From: Phycisphaeraceae bacterium
Lineage (GTDB): Bacteria > Planctomycetota > Phycisphaerae > Phycisphaerales > Zrk34
Assembly (NCBI GenBank): GCA_028282805.1
Contig: JANQHD010000004.1
Span: 124,001 to 188,000, forward strand
DNA: 64,000 nt
Direction: 5' to 3'
Shown here one piece after another: positions 8,395-17,412 of this stretch. The notes below the pieces were generated by a model. That model worked only from the letters and a program-made list of their open reading frames with translations, had not been told where the DNA came from and did not search any database. Numbering within the stretch: the first letter of the stretch is position 1; every line of letters starts with the position of its first letter. Both the position numbers and the translations under genes were made by a program.

Positions 8395-9795
8395 TTGACC
8401 ACCGCGGCCTTCATCATCATCGTCTACCTGCTGGCGCTGACCGGCATGGGCGTCTGGCACACACGCCGGATCAAGACCGGCGACGACTTCGCGCTGGCCG
8501 GGCGGCGGCTGGGCGTGACCGTCACCGCCGGCACGCTCATCGCCACGTGGATGGGCACCGGCAGCCTGTTCGGCAGCCCCGAGTTCACGATCGACCACGG
8601 CATGGCCGCGTTCTTCTACCCGATCGGCGGCGTGCTGGGCATCGTCCTGCTGGGCATGATCTGCGGCCGGGCGCGCGCGCTGCCCGCCAAGAGCCTGCCG
8701 CAAATCCTCAAGCTCCGCTTCGGCCGGGCGGCGCAGGTCATCGGCGCGCTGGCGCTGATCGGCGCGTACATGATCATCGTGTCTTACCAGTACCGCGCCG
8801 GCGCACACGTCAGCGCCAAGCTGTTTCCCGATGCGCCGCAGGCCCTGCTGCCGGTCGCGTTCGCGGTGTTCATCATCCTCTACACCGCGCTGGCCGGCAT
8901 GGTCTCCGTGGCGTGGACCGACCTGGTCAACGGCGTGATCATGACCGTCGGCATCCTCGTGGCGCTGGTCTGGGTTTACTTGCAATGGAACCCGCAGGCC
9001 CAACCGCTGCCCGAAACGATGAAAGACCCGACCGGCGGCGAGTCGGCGGTGAAATGGGTCGGCTTCCTGCTGCCCGCGTTCCTGCTGGTCATGGGCGACG
9101 CGAACCTGTTCCAGCGCTTCATGTCCACCGGCTCGCCGCGCACGGCCCGGCGGTCGGCGTTCGCCATGTTCTGGGGTGTGGGGGTTTTGGAATACGCGAT
9201 CATTGCGCTGGCGCTGGTCGGCTGGCTGATTATGAAAGACAAGCCCGACAACGCCGCGCACACGATCGTGGACCTGGCCGCGACCACCCTGCCGCCGTGG
9301 TTGGGTATCCTCATCCTCGCCAGCGCCACCGCGGTGATCATCACCACGGCCGACTCGATCCTGCTCACCGCGTCAACGTCGATCGCCGTCGATTTTACCG
9401 GCGGGCTCAGCTCGCCCGGCCGGCAGCGCGTGATCGTCGTCGTGCTGGGCCTGGTGGCGCTCGCCCTGGCTTACGCGAGCGACCAGTTCTTCTCCGTCGC
9501 GCTCTACGCCTACACCCTGTACGGCGCGACGCTGACGCCGGCGGTGGTGTGTGCGTTGGTGTTCCCGCGTGTGCCGCGCGCGGGCGTGGTCGGCGGCATG
9601 GCCGCGGGGCTGGGCGTGGCGCTGGCCTGGAAAGGGCTGATCACGCTCGAATGGTTGCCCGGGGTGTTGGGGGACTGGGAGCCCGTGCTGCCCGCGCTGG
9701 CGGCGAACGTGCTGGCCATCGCGATCGCGTGCCTGCTGCTGCCCCCGCAGAACCCCACCGACACCGACGGCACCGACGATGCGGTGAAGGCCTGA
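8395..9795 (+). CDS. Sodium:solute symporter (SSS family)
   Basis: This is a membrane carrier of 466 residues with about 12-13 hydrophobic helices. The start IIIVYLLALTGMGVW, the GDDFALAGRR loop between helices 1 and 2 and the TWMGTGSLFGSPEF segment are typical of the SSS family, which couples import of sugars, amino acids or other solutes to sodium. A TTG start is preferred: AGGGGCGG lies at proper distance before it and the first helix then begins at once. A GTG 51 bases upstream is possible but would add a polar tail. The solute is not predictable. It lies 72 bases after the lipoprotein gene and could be co-transcribed with it. Confidence 0.85.
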   Translation: MTTAAFIIIVYLLALTGMGVWHTRRIKTGDDFALAGRRLGVTVTAGTLIATWMGTGSLFGSPEFTIDHGMAAFFYPIGGVLGIVLLGMICGRARALPAKSLPQILKLRFGRAAQVIGALALIGAYMIIVSYQYRAGAHVSAKLFPDAPQALLPVAFAVFIILYTALAGMVSVAWTDLVNGVIMTVGILVALVWVYLQWNPQAQPLPETMKDPTGGESAVKWVGFLLPAFLLVMGDANLFQRFMSTGSPRTARRSAFAMFWGVGVLEYAIIALALVGWLIMKDKPDNAAHTIVDLAATTLPPWLGILILASATAVIITTADSILLTASTSIAVDFTGGLSSPGRQRVIVVVLGLVALALAYASDQFFSVALYAYTLYGATLTPAVVCALVFPRVPRAGVVGGMAAGLGVALAWKGLITLEWLPGVLGDWEPVLPALAANVLAIAIACLLLPPQNPTDTDGTDDAVKA

Positions 9796-9903
9796 ACGCT
9801 CACACGCACCCGCTGCAAAACCACAAACAAGCTGCTACCGATATACGCTATTGATACCCGCCGACGCCCTCACCGCATCGCGCCGATCGTGGGCCGGGTC
9901 ATT

Positions 9904-9926
9904 AGTTGTTTTTCGTCGAAAATAGA
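9904..9926 (+). repeat. 23-bp boundary repeat, copy 3
   Basis: This is a perfect match to copy 1. It begins an AT-rich block of about 85 bases located between convergent genes. Within this block GACTATTAAAAACAGTC forms a small inverted repeat (GACT/AGTC) that could help to end transcription of either neighbour. Confidence 0.85.
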
Positions 9927-10002
9927 ATAATTGATGTCACGATAAGACTATTAAAAACAGTCTGTTACAGCATTTAACATTTTATCGCTTAAACCGGTCC
10001 GG

Positions 10003-11847
10003 TCAGCGACGGCGCTGCAGCAGGGGCAGGCCGGTCAGCAGCAACAGCGCGGCGGACGCCGGCTCGGGCACGCCGAAGTAGTCTTCGACCTCGCCGACCG
10101 ACGCGCCGCCGTAGGGGCCCAGCGCAGCACTGGCGAACGCGCCGAGCGGCGTGACGTCGGTGTGGGGCGTGATGCCGCCGAACGCCGAGCCGGGGTCGTC
10201 GACCACGGTCAGCCGGAACCGGCTGTTGAACGCGTCGGTTTCGAAGCCGAGGTTGTTGTAGATGAATTGCGTGGGCACGGCGAAGTTGAGCAGTTCATCG
10301 ATGATGTGTTCGGTGGCGTGATCGAACACACCGTCACGGTTCAAGTCAAACCACGCGTCGAGGTGGGCCGTGACGTTCGTGCCCACGATCGTTGGCTCGG
10401 CAACCACGGTCGCGCCGGCGCCAAACAGAAACACGCCGTCTTCGTCGGACTCACCCGGGTCGAGCCAAAGGTTCTTCTCATCGCCGTCGGCGTAGAGCGT
10501 GGGCTGGCCGTCGATCTCCGTGTCCCAGTCGTCGCCGAGCCGCGCCGCGCCGAGGGTGTAGTACGGGCCGTTGTTGTCGAAGGTCGTGCCGTAGCTGTCG
10601 GGCAGGTCGCCGAAGTCGGCCTGCACATCCACCGGGCCCCGCGGGCCGAACACCACGGCCCAGTTGTCGCCGTCGCGCGCCAAACCTTCCTGGTCGATCG
10701 GCAACACGAAGCTGTCCGTCTGCCCACCGCCGGTGACCCACGAGCGCACCCGGCGTTCGTCGGTGTAGTCGCTCTTGACGTACAGCTCGAGGTTGCCCGA
10801 CCAGCCCGCCTGCTGCACCTCGAAGCGGTGGATGTCGCCGCCGAGGTCGGTGTGGTTCACGGCCGGGCCGCCCGCGCCGCGCACGGTGTACGCGAACGTG
10901 TCGTACCCGGGGAACTCGAGGTCCACGTATGGCTTGCCCGTCCCCCCGGCCTTGAACGACACGCGGTAGTCCCACCAGCCCAACCCCCCCGCGTTGGCCA
11001 CCTGGTCGCCGTGCGCGTGCTCGCTGTCGAGCACCGGCCGATTGCCCGCGTAATTCGTGGGGAAATCACCGGTGACGATCTGGTTCTGAGGCCCGCCCCA
11101 TAGCCACGTCACGCCCGCGATCTCGTCGTTGTCGATCACCGATTGCGGCGCCAGCGAGTAATCGTTCGAATCGAAGCGGTAGCGGTCCATGATGTTGTCG
11201 CGGCGCGAGTTGTCGCCGAACGGGTCGGTCCCGTCGCGCTGCGGGTTGGTCGTGCCCACGACGTTGTGGTCGACGAAGTCTTCTGAGTAAGGCCCGCCGG
11301 CGAAGTCCTGGTACATGTCGCGCAGGCCGAGCATGTGACCCATCTCGTGCGCGACCACCCAGTTCAGGTTGGTCTGGTTCCACACGCTGGTCGCCCCGGC
11401 GTTCTGGCCGATGAAGATCGTGCCGAAGTTGTTGCCCGAATTGCCCCAGTTGTACGGCAGCGCGTATGCGCCGTTGGTGACGCCGGCGTCGTGGCCGAAG
11501 CGCAATATGCCCGTGTTCGCTGCGCCCAGCGCCGAGGTGTCGACGGTGATGTTGGCGTATTGCGACCACTGGTCGGCGGCGTACTGGTAGGCGCTGAGCA
11601 CCATGTTCGGTGTCACGCCCGTCGGCAGCGCCGACGTGTCGGCGCCGACCTTGCCGAAGTCGTAAGTGAGGTTCGAGTTCTGCGCAGGCCAGGCGCCGTG
11701 CGGCGCGGCGTAGTAACCGCTGGCCGCGAAGTCGGCGCGGCCGGTGCCGTAACGCAACAGGCCGTAGCCCCACGACGACTCGGCGACCACGCACACCGCG
11801 CACACGGCGACGAACAAACCAAAGGCCCGGGCAGGTGAGCGAGGCAT
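10003..11847 (-). CDS. Secreted matrixin-like zinc metalloprotease with PEP-CTERM tail
   Basis: This 614-residue exported protein has an N-terminal signal segment followed by a metzincin-type domain containing HEMGHMLGLRD (His167, Glu168, His171, Asp177), close to the HExxHxxGxxH/D zinc site of matrixins. The middle region is beta-rich, and just before the end lies GEVEDYFG, a GEVED-type module seen in secreted bacterial proteins. The last 22 residues (VPEPASAALLLL, then Arg-Arg-Arg) are a PEP-CTERM signal handled by an exosortase, which is not in this window. The ATG is chosen because AGGAG lies seven bases upstream. It is monocistronic and divergent from the decarboxylase gene. A role in extracellular protein processing is inferred. 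Confidence 0.85.
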   Translation of the reverse strand: MPRSPARAFGLFVAVCAVCVVAESSWGYGLLRYGTGRADFAASGYYAAPHGAWPAQNSNLTYDFGKVGADTSALPTGVTPNMVLSAYQYAADQWSQYANITVDTSALGAANTGILRFGHDAGVTNGAYALPYNWGNSGNNFGTIFIGQNAGATSVWNQTNLNWVVAHEMGHMLGLRDMYQDFAGGPYSEDFVDHNVVGTTNPQRDGTDPFGDNSRRDNIMDRYRFDSNDYSLAPQSVIDNDEIAGVTWLWGGPQNQIVTGDFPTNYAGNRPVLDSEHAHGDQVANAGGLGWWDYRVSFKAGGTGKPYVDLEFPGYDTFAYTVRGAGGPAVNHTDLGGDIHRFEVQQAGWSGNLELYVKSDYTDERRVRSWVTGGGQTDSFVLPIDQEGLARDGDNWAVVFGPRGPVDVQADFGDLPDSYGTTFDNNGPYYTLGAARLGDDWDTEIDGQPTLYADGDEKNLWLDPGESDEDGVFLFGAGATVVAEPTIVGTNVTAHLDAWFDLNRDGVFDHATEHIIDELLNFAVPTQFIYNNLGFETDAFNSRFRLTVVDDPGSAFGGITPHTDVTPLGAFASAALGPYGGASVGEVEDYFGVPEPASAALLLLTGLPLLQRRR

Positions 11848-12238
11848 CCGTTGCTCCTGCAAACGCCGCCCGGCTTTTCAAGGCCGAACGGTCTCGCTCT
11901 CTTGCCCGAATGTGTCCGTGAACCGGGGCATCGATACCGCGGCCGACGCTCGCGCAGCGCCGTGCTCTCTGCTCTTGCCGGCGTCGATTCCCCTTCTGGC
12001 GCGTCGGGGCGGCGCCCGACTGCTCAAAACTAGCCCGTGCGACGGGCGGGGGCAAACTTTTTTCGCCTTTTAACCGGGCAAAAACGCGATATCCACCCGA
12101 CGAATCCCGTCGCCAGCGCCGCGGGGTCCGGTAACCGTGTGCCGGGTGCGTATCGGCCGGGGCCCGCCCGCAGCGTGTGCGATAGCTGGTAAGATTCCGG
12201 GCTTGCTCGACCGATACAGCCAGCGGGAAACCACACGC
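11848..12238. other. 391-base divergent intergenic region
   Basis: This is the space between the metalloprotease (minus) and UDP-xylose synthase (plus). A perfect 6-bp stem with a 3-base loop (GCCCGT-gcg-ACGGGC, 12033-12047) is followed by a run of six T bases, but no plus-strand gene lies upstream for it to end. It might be a leader element. A -10-like TAAGAT at 12190 precedes the decarboxylase start by 44 bases without a convincing -35 box. No gene is seen. Confidence 0.4.
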
Positions 12239-13219
<981 letters not shown>

Positions 13220-13311
13220 GTACCAAGCGAGACGCATCGCGCGCAGCGGGTTGCGGTCTGGCTAATTGGTGAAATCTTTTTTCATTTACTGTGAATTTCT
13301 GTCAAAAGCGC

Positions 13312-13340
13312 TTGTTTTTCGCAAGTCGGTCAAATATATT
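13312..13340 (+). promoter_or_regulatory. Sigma-70-like promoter before the XRE regulator
   Basis: TTGTTT and TATATT are spaced by exactly 17 bases in a notably AT-rich stretch, with the regulator start 72 bases downstream. Upstream, GTGAAAT and GTGAATTTC repeats (about 13269-13300) could be operator half-sites for autoregulation. This is pattern evidence only. Confidence 0.5.
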
Positions 13341-13411
13341 CTGAATTATTCAAAGCCGACAGGAAGTCGAGCCCACCCAGCGCAGCGGACGCGCTCGACG
13401 GATTGCCGGTT

Positions 13412-13897
13412 ATGAATAAGACCCTACTAGGACAATATCTACGCCAGCTTCGCCTGGACAAAGGCCTCAATCAGCAGCAATTGGCTGATTTGTCTGGCGT
13501 TTCTCAACCCCACATCAGCAAGATCGAGAAAGGCAAAGAGGGCCCGAGCGACGCGGCCGTGCTCAAGGTCTGCCAGGCCCTGGAGCACGAAGACCCGAAC
13601 CAACTGCCCGAGTCATTCCTCCGCACGATCAAACCAGAACGGGTGTGGGCCTACTGCCCGAACGCGGACTGCCCCGGCGCCAAGAGACCGATGGTCGGGC
13701 AGAGCGATGTGATCCGGCCGAACTTCCTGGAGATCGACGAGGGCCAGACACGCTGGTGCGGTGAGTGCCGCGAGGTGTTGGTGTGTCGTTGCCCCAACCC
13801 GGATTGCCGCGCGCCGGCCATGCCGGGGGCGTTCTGCACGATGTGCGGCACGAAGTACGTGGAAAACACGAGCAAATCACCAACGCCGAGTGACTGA
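13412..13897 (+). CDS. XRE-family regulator with zinc-ribbon C-terminus
   Basis: Residues 5-60 of this 161-residue protein form a Cro/C1-type helix-turn-helix, with LNQQQLADLSGVSQPHISKIEKG as the turn and recognition helices (quoted region residues 19-41). The C-terminal half contains nine cysteines in pairs: CPNADC, CGEC, CRCPNPDC and CTMC. This fits two or more small zinc ribbons. A sequence-specific DNA-binding regulator with metal- or redox-responsive ribbons is inferred. The ATG is preferred over a TTG three codons earlier. A good promoter lies upstream, and two small membrane protein genes follow on the same strand, the first after 94 bases, so a regulator/membrane partner unit is possible. 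Confidence 0.75.
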   Translation: MNKTLLGQYLRQLRLDKGLNQQQLADLSGVSQPHISKIEKGKEGPSDAAVLKVCQALEHEDPNQLPESFLRTIKPERVWAYCPNADCPGAKRPMVGQSDVIRPNFLEIDEGQTRWCGECREVLVCRCPNPDCRAPAMPGAFCTMCGTKYVENTSKSPTPSD

Positions 13898-13991
13898 GAA
13901 ATACGCTGCTGCACGACGGATCGCGTGGGAGCAGGTGGACTTCATTTCAAGGAGGAACGTAACGATCGGCCCGCACATCAAGGGGAAAGAC

Positions 13992-14189
13992 ATGCGTCCC
14001 AACTTTTCTATCGTCGCGATGATCATCGGCTCTATCATGGTCGTGGCGGGTCTGGCGGGTATCATCCTGGCGATCGCGCTGGATCGCGATGAAGCGGTAC
14101 TCGATATCGTCTTCAAGATTACGTTGGGCGGATTGATCTTCATGACAGGCGGTGGGGTGGGGGTGGCCAAATGGTTTTCACGCGATTAG
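13992..14189 (+). CDS. Small two-helix membrane protein
   Basis: This is a 65-residue hydrophobic protein. Helix 1 spans about residues 5-28 (rich in Ile, Met, Val, Ala) and helix 2 about 38-58 (Gly-rich), separated by a short charged loop with Asp-Arg-Asp-Glu. AAGGGGAAA just before the ATG is a suitable ribosome-binding site. A stronger-looking AAGGAGG occurs 44 bases earlier but has no start codon at proper distance. I know no family for it. It follows the XRE regulator on the same strand. Confidence 0.55.
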   Translation: MRPNFSIVAMIIGSIMVVAGLAGIILAIALDRDEAVLDIVFKITLGGLIFMTGGGVGVAKWFSRD

Positions 14190-14416
14190 ACCAACTTCGC
14201 CGAATCGGGCGCTCCGGTGGAACTGCCCAACCAGAGAGCGGCACAAGGCACGCGTGAGGATTAACCGTCATGCGTCGAGTTGGCTCAAAATCCGGGTTTT
14301 CAACGCGGGAAGGGGCCGGCCTGAGTAGGTTTTCATCGCTTTTAGTTCGTTTGAGCCGATAGAATGGGGGTGCATTTCTACTTGATGGATCACATGCTCT
14401 TATCGGGAGGCCACCT

Positions 14417-14626
14417 ATGAATCGGATGATGTGCCTTGTCGGGTCTCTGGCCGGGTGGTTGGGGGCGTTGTTGTGCGTGGCGGCGGTCGTGGCGCGTGCG
14501 ATGACGAAGCAGCCGTTGTTCGGCCACGAGCTGGCGACGTACCTGCAGCTGGGCATCGCGATGATGGTGTTCGGTTGTTTCGCGAAGCTCGAGGGCGCCT
14601 CGTGCAAACGGGCGGTCAAGGAGTGA
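14417..14626 (+). CDS. Small two-helix membrane protein with cysteines
   Basis: This is a 69-residue protein with two hydrophobic helices (about residues 4-27 and 41-56), separated by a polar loop, and a Lys/Arg-rich tail. It contains four cysteines (CLV, LLC, GCF, SCK). GGGAGG lies seven bases before the ATG. TAGAAT at 14360 could be a -10 box but has no good -35 partner. The family is unknown. Its two-helix layout resembles that of the 65-residue protein just upstream, although I see no clear sequence identity. Confidence 0.55.
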   Translation: MNRMMCLVGSLAGWLGALLCVAAVVARAMTKQPLFGHELATYLQLGIAMMVFGCFAKLEGASCKRAVKE

Positions 14627-14857
14627 CCCGAACCCCAAACCGGGGCTGAGCGTGGGGGTGTGCGGTTGACGTTGCACCCGGTGCTGCGTCGCGCAATGCT
14701 GTGATAAGCGACCAAAACATTGGGGCGGGTGACCGGCTACCGCGTCACGGTCGAGCGGTGAATCTAACCGATTTCTTACAAGCCGGTGGGCGTCAAGTCG
14801 CCCGTAAACCCTGACGATAAGCCGGATAACGCGATCTGGCGGCGGTTTCGTGGTGCG

Positions 14858-14886
14858 CTGTCAGTTTGCCCGCCGGTCCCTACAAT
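14858..14886 (+). promoter_or_regulatory. Candidate promoter of ugd
   Basis: CTGTCA and TACAAT are separated by 17 bases. Transcription would start near 14893, giving a short leader that contains AGGAG before the ATG at 14920. The remainder of the 293-base gap before ugd shows nothing clear apart from weak CCCC/GGGG pairing after the small gene. Confidence 0.45.
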
Positions 14887-14919
14887 GGCCGGCTTGCGGG
14901 ATAGCCAGGAGCAGACGCT

Positions 14920-16290
14920 ATGCGGATTACGATGGTGGGGACGGGTTACGTCGGGCTGGTCACGGGCACGTGCTTCGCCAACACCGGCAACGACGTGGTC
15001 TGTCTCGACGTGGACGAGGAAAAGATCGCCAAGCTGCGCCAGGGCGTCAGCCCGATCTACGAGCCGGGCCTCGACGAGATGATCGCGCGCAACGCCAAGG
15101 CCGGCCGGCTCTCGTTCACCACCGACAAACAACAAGCCTACGCCTCGGCCGAGGCGATCTTCATCTGCGTCGGCACGCCCACCGACAAGCAGACCGGCGA
15201 GGCGGACCTGAAGTACGTGTTCAAGGTCGCCGAGGAGATCGGCCAAGCCATCGAAACCACCGAAGGCCCCACCGGCTCGGGCCCCGACGAGAAGCGCGGC
15301 AAGATCGTGATCGTCAAGTCCACCGTGCCCGTCGGCACCAACATCCGCGTGAAAAACATCGTCGCCGACCAGACCGCCAAGCCGTTTCACATGGGCTCGA
15401 ACCCCGAGTTCCTCAAGGAAGGCTCGGCGATCCGCGACTTCATGTACCCCGACCGCGTGGTGATCGGCGCCGACGACAAGGGCACGGGCGACCGGCTGCG
15501 CGACCTGTACGAGCCGTACGTCCGCCAGGGCAACCCGATCTTCATCATGGACATCCCCTCGGCGGAGATGGTCAAGTACGCTTCGAACTGCATGCTGGCG
15601 ACGAAGATCAGCTTCATCAACGAGATGGCCAACCTCTGCGAGCACTACGGGGCCGACATCGACGAGGTGCGGCGCGGCATGTGCTCCGACCAGCGCATCG
15701 GCAACCAGTTCCTCTACCCGGGCCTGGGCTACGGCGGGTCGTGCTTCCCGAAAGACGTGCAGGCGTGCATCATGATGGGCCAGGCCTCGCGGCACCCGGC
15801 GCACGTGCTGGCCGCCGTGCACGAGGTCAACCAGCAGCAACGCGCACGCTTCGTCGAGAAGATCGTCGACCACTACGGCGGCGACCTTTCGGGCAAGACC
15901 TTCGCCATGTGGGGCATCGCCTTCAAGCCCGGCACCGACGACATCCGCGAGGCGCCGGCGCTGTCGCTGATGGACAAGCTCACCGAGCTGGGCGCGAAGA
16001 TCGTGGCCTACGACGCGGTCGCGGCCGACAACTGCAAGCGGGTCATGGGCGAGCGGGTCGCGCTGGCCGACGACGCGATGGGCGCGCTCGACGGCGTCGA
16101 CGCGCTGATCATCTGCACCAACTGGGACGAGTTCCTCCACCCGGACTTCGACGAGATGGCCCAGCGCATGGCCGAGCCGGTCATCTTCGACGGCCGCAAC
16201 CTCTACAGCCTCAAGGCCATGACGGAGCACGGCTTCGCCTACCACTCGGTCGGCCGGCCGTCGGTCAATGGCGCGGATACGCAAGGGTAA
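14920..16290 (+). CDS. ugd: UDP-glucose 6-dehydrogenase
   Basis: This 456-residue enzyme oxidises UDP-glucose twice with NAD to UDP-glucuronate. The N-terminal Rossmann motif GTGYVGL, the ICVGTP segment, the STVPVGT strand and the nucleophile Cys275 in YGGSCFPKD are all in place. The C-terminal UDP-binding domain has the FKPGTDDIREAP motif. The length matches the bacterial TuaD/Ugd type. A promoter and AGGAG site precede it, so it is probably the first gene of a unit that includes the overlapping or adjacent CPBP protease gene. Its product feeds the UDP-xylose synthase encoded upstream. Confidence 0.95.
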   Translation: MRITMVGTGYVGLVTGTCFANTGNDVVCLDVDEEKIAKLRQGVSPIYEPGLDEMIARNAKAGRLSFTTDKQQAYASAEAIFICVGTPTDKQTGEADLKYVFKVAEEIGQAIETTEGPTGSGPDEKRGKIVIVKSTVPVGTNIRVKNIVADQTAKPFHMGSNPEFLKEGSAIRDFMYPDRVVIGADDKGTGDRLRDLYEPYVRQGNPIFIMDIPSAEMVKYASNCMLATKISFINEMANLCEHYGADIDEVRRGMCSDQRIGNQFLYPGLGYGGSCFPKDVQACIMMGQASRHPAHVLAAVHEVNQQQRARFVEKIVDHYGGDLSGKTFAMWGIAFKPGTDDIREAPALSLMDKLTELGAKIVAYDAVAADNCKRVMGERVALADDAMGALDGVDALIICTNWDEFLHPDFDEMAQRMAEPVIFDGRNLYSLKAMTEHGFAYHSVGRPSVNGADTQG

Positions 16291-16315
16291 ACGCTTACGG
16301 GGAAACACAGCGCAA

Positions 16316-17245
16316 GTGACCGACCACGAACCCAACCAGACCCACGCGACGAGCGACCCGGGCGCGCAAGGCCCCGGGCCCGCGCCCAGCCAGCTCGACA
16401 AGTGGATGGCCGAGCACCCCTGGCACCCGCGCATCGCGCCGGAGTTTCTGTACCTGCTGCTGCTGATGGTCGTGAAATGGGCGCGCGACTTCGACGGCCT
16501 GATGCTGGCCGCGATCTACGTCGCGCAGTGCGTGATGGTCACGGCCCTGCTGTGGCGTTACCGCAAGCTCACGCCCGAGCTGAACTGGCGGTTCCACTGG
16601 CTCTGCCTGCCGGTCGGCGTGGGGGTGTGCGCGGTGTGGGTCCTGCTGGGCGACGCGATGACCCAACTATTTCCAGAAGCATTCGATCCGAAACAGGATG
16701 GCATGCACTGGGACCCACTGGGTCGCTGGGATGAAAACGCACAGCTCTCCCCCACCGAGCAGGCCGTCGCCTGGGCGAACCTGTCGCTGCGCCTGCTGGG
16801 CATGTCGCTGGTCGTGCCCATGTTCGAGGAGCTGTTCAACCGCTCGCTGTTGCTGCGTTCGTTCAACAACCTGCGCAAGACCACGATCGGTTTCGTGCAG
16901 TTCCTCTACGACCTGCCGGTGATCGGCGACCTGATCGCCAACAAGCAGATCACCAAGAAGGCGATGAAGCACGACCGCGTGTTCGGCAACGAGTTCGAGC
17001 GCGTCGGCCTCGGCGGGGCGACCGCGTTCGGCATCGCCGCATCGACGCTGGTGTTCATGCTCGCCCACCACCCGCGCGATTACCCCGGTTGCATCGTGTG
17101 CGGCGTGGCCTACTGCCTGCTGGTCAAGTGGACCAACCGCCCCGGCGCCGAGCACGGCCTCGGCCCGGTCATCTGGGCCCACGCGATCACCAACGCCCTG
17201 CTGTGGGTGTACGTCGTGGCCTACGACGCGTGGCACTACCTCTAA
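16316..17245 (+). CDS. CPBP-family (CAAX protease-related) membrane protease
   Basis: This polytopic membrane protein of about 309 residues has six or more hydrophobic helices and the CPBP/Abi signature: FEELFNRS (the Glu-Glu pair and Arg), FMLAHHPRDY with the metal-binding His, and a later HAITNALL. It resembles the CAAX prenyl protease-related family that occurs with exosortase/PEP-CTERM systems, which fits the three PEP-CTERM proteins nearby. The start is uncertain. A GTG with GGGGAA upstream is used here; an ATG at 16268 would overlap ugd by 23 bases and add 16 basic residues. An intramembrane protease is inferred from the motifs; its substrate is unknown. Confidence 0.78.
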   Translation: MTDHEPNQTHATSDPGAQGPGPAPSQLDKWMAEHPWHPRIAPEFLYLLLLMVVKWARDFDGLMLAAIYVAQCVMVTALLWRYRKLTPELNWRFHWLCLPVGVGVCAVWVLLGDAMTQLFPEAFDPKQDGMHWDPLGRWDENAQLSPTEQAVAWANLSLRLLGMSLVVPMFEELFNRSLLLRSFNNLRKTTIGFVQFLYDLPVIGDLIANKQITKKAMKHDRVFGNEFERVGLGGATAFGIAASTLVFMLAHHPRDYPGCIVCGVAYCLLVKWTNRPGAEHGLGPVIWAHAITNALLWVYVVAYDAWHYL

Positions 17246-17257
17246 GCCGCCGCGTTT

Positions 17258-17282
17258 GGCCCGGTCGTTGCACGGCCGGGCC
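17258..17282 (+). terminator. GC-rich hairpin after the CPBP gene
   Basis: GGCCCGG pairs with CCGGGCC over an 11-base loop, 12 bases after the stop codon. No T-run follows, so termination is only a possibility. Confidence 0.3.
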
Positions 17283-17412
17283 CGCGTAACCGTTACAACC
17301 CGCACGCCCCGACATGAGCCGCGCCGTTCTACGGCGTTTGCGCGAAGGCCGCTTGCCAACCGCGCGCCGTGTGGCATGTTTCACGCGCCCAGAATCAGAT
17401 GGAGAGTTCACG

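Noticed and set aside
12033-12070. Rho-independent terminator
   Set aside because: The hairpin and T-run look suitable, but no plus-strand gene lies upstream, as the metalloprotease is transcribed away from it. It is described only as part of the intergenic region.
13300-13330. Fourth copy of the 23-bp repeat
   Set aside because: CTTGTTTTTCGCAAG shares TTGTTTTTCG with the repeat but lacks TCGAAAA and has its own CTTG/CAAG pairing; the match is too short.
16316-17245. Exosortase
   Set aside because: The protein is a membrane protease near PEP-CTERM genes, but its motifs (Glu-Glu...Arg, His, His-x-x-x-Asn) are those of CPBP proteins. No exosortase Cys/Arg/His motif is found in the window.
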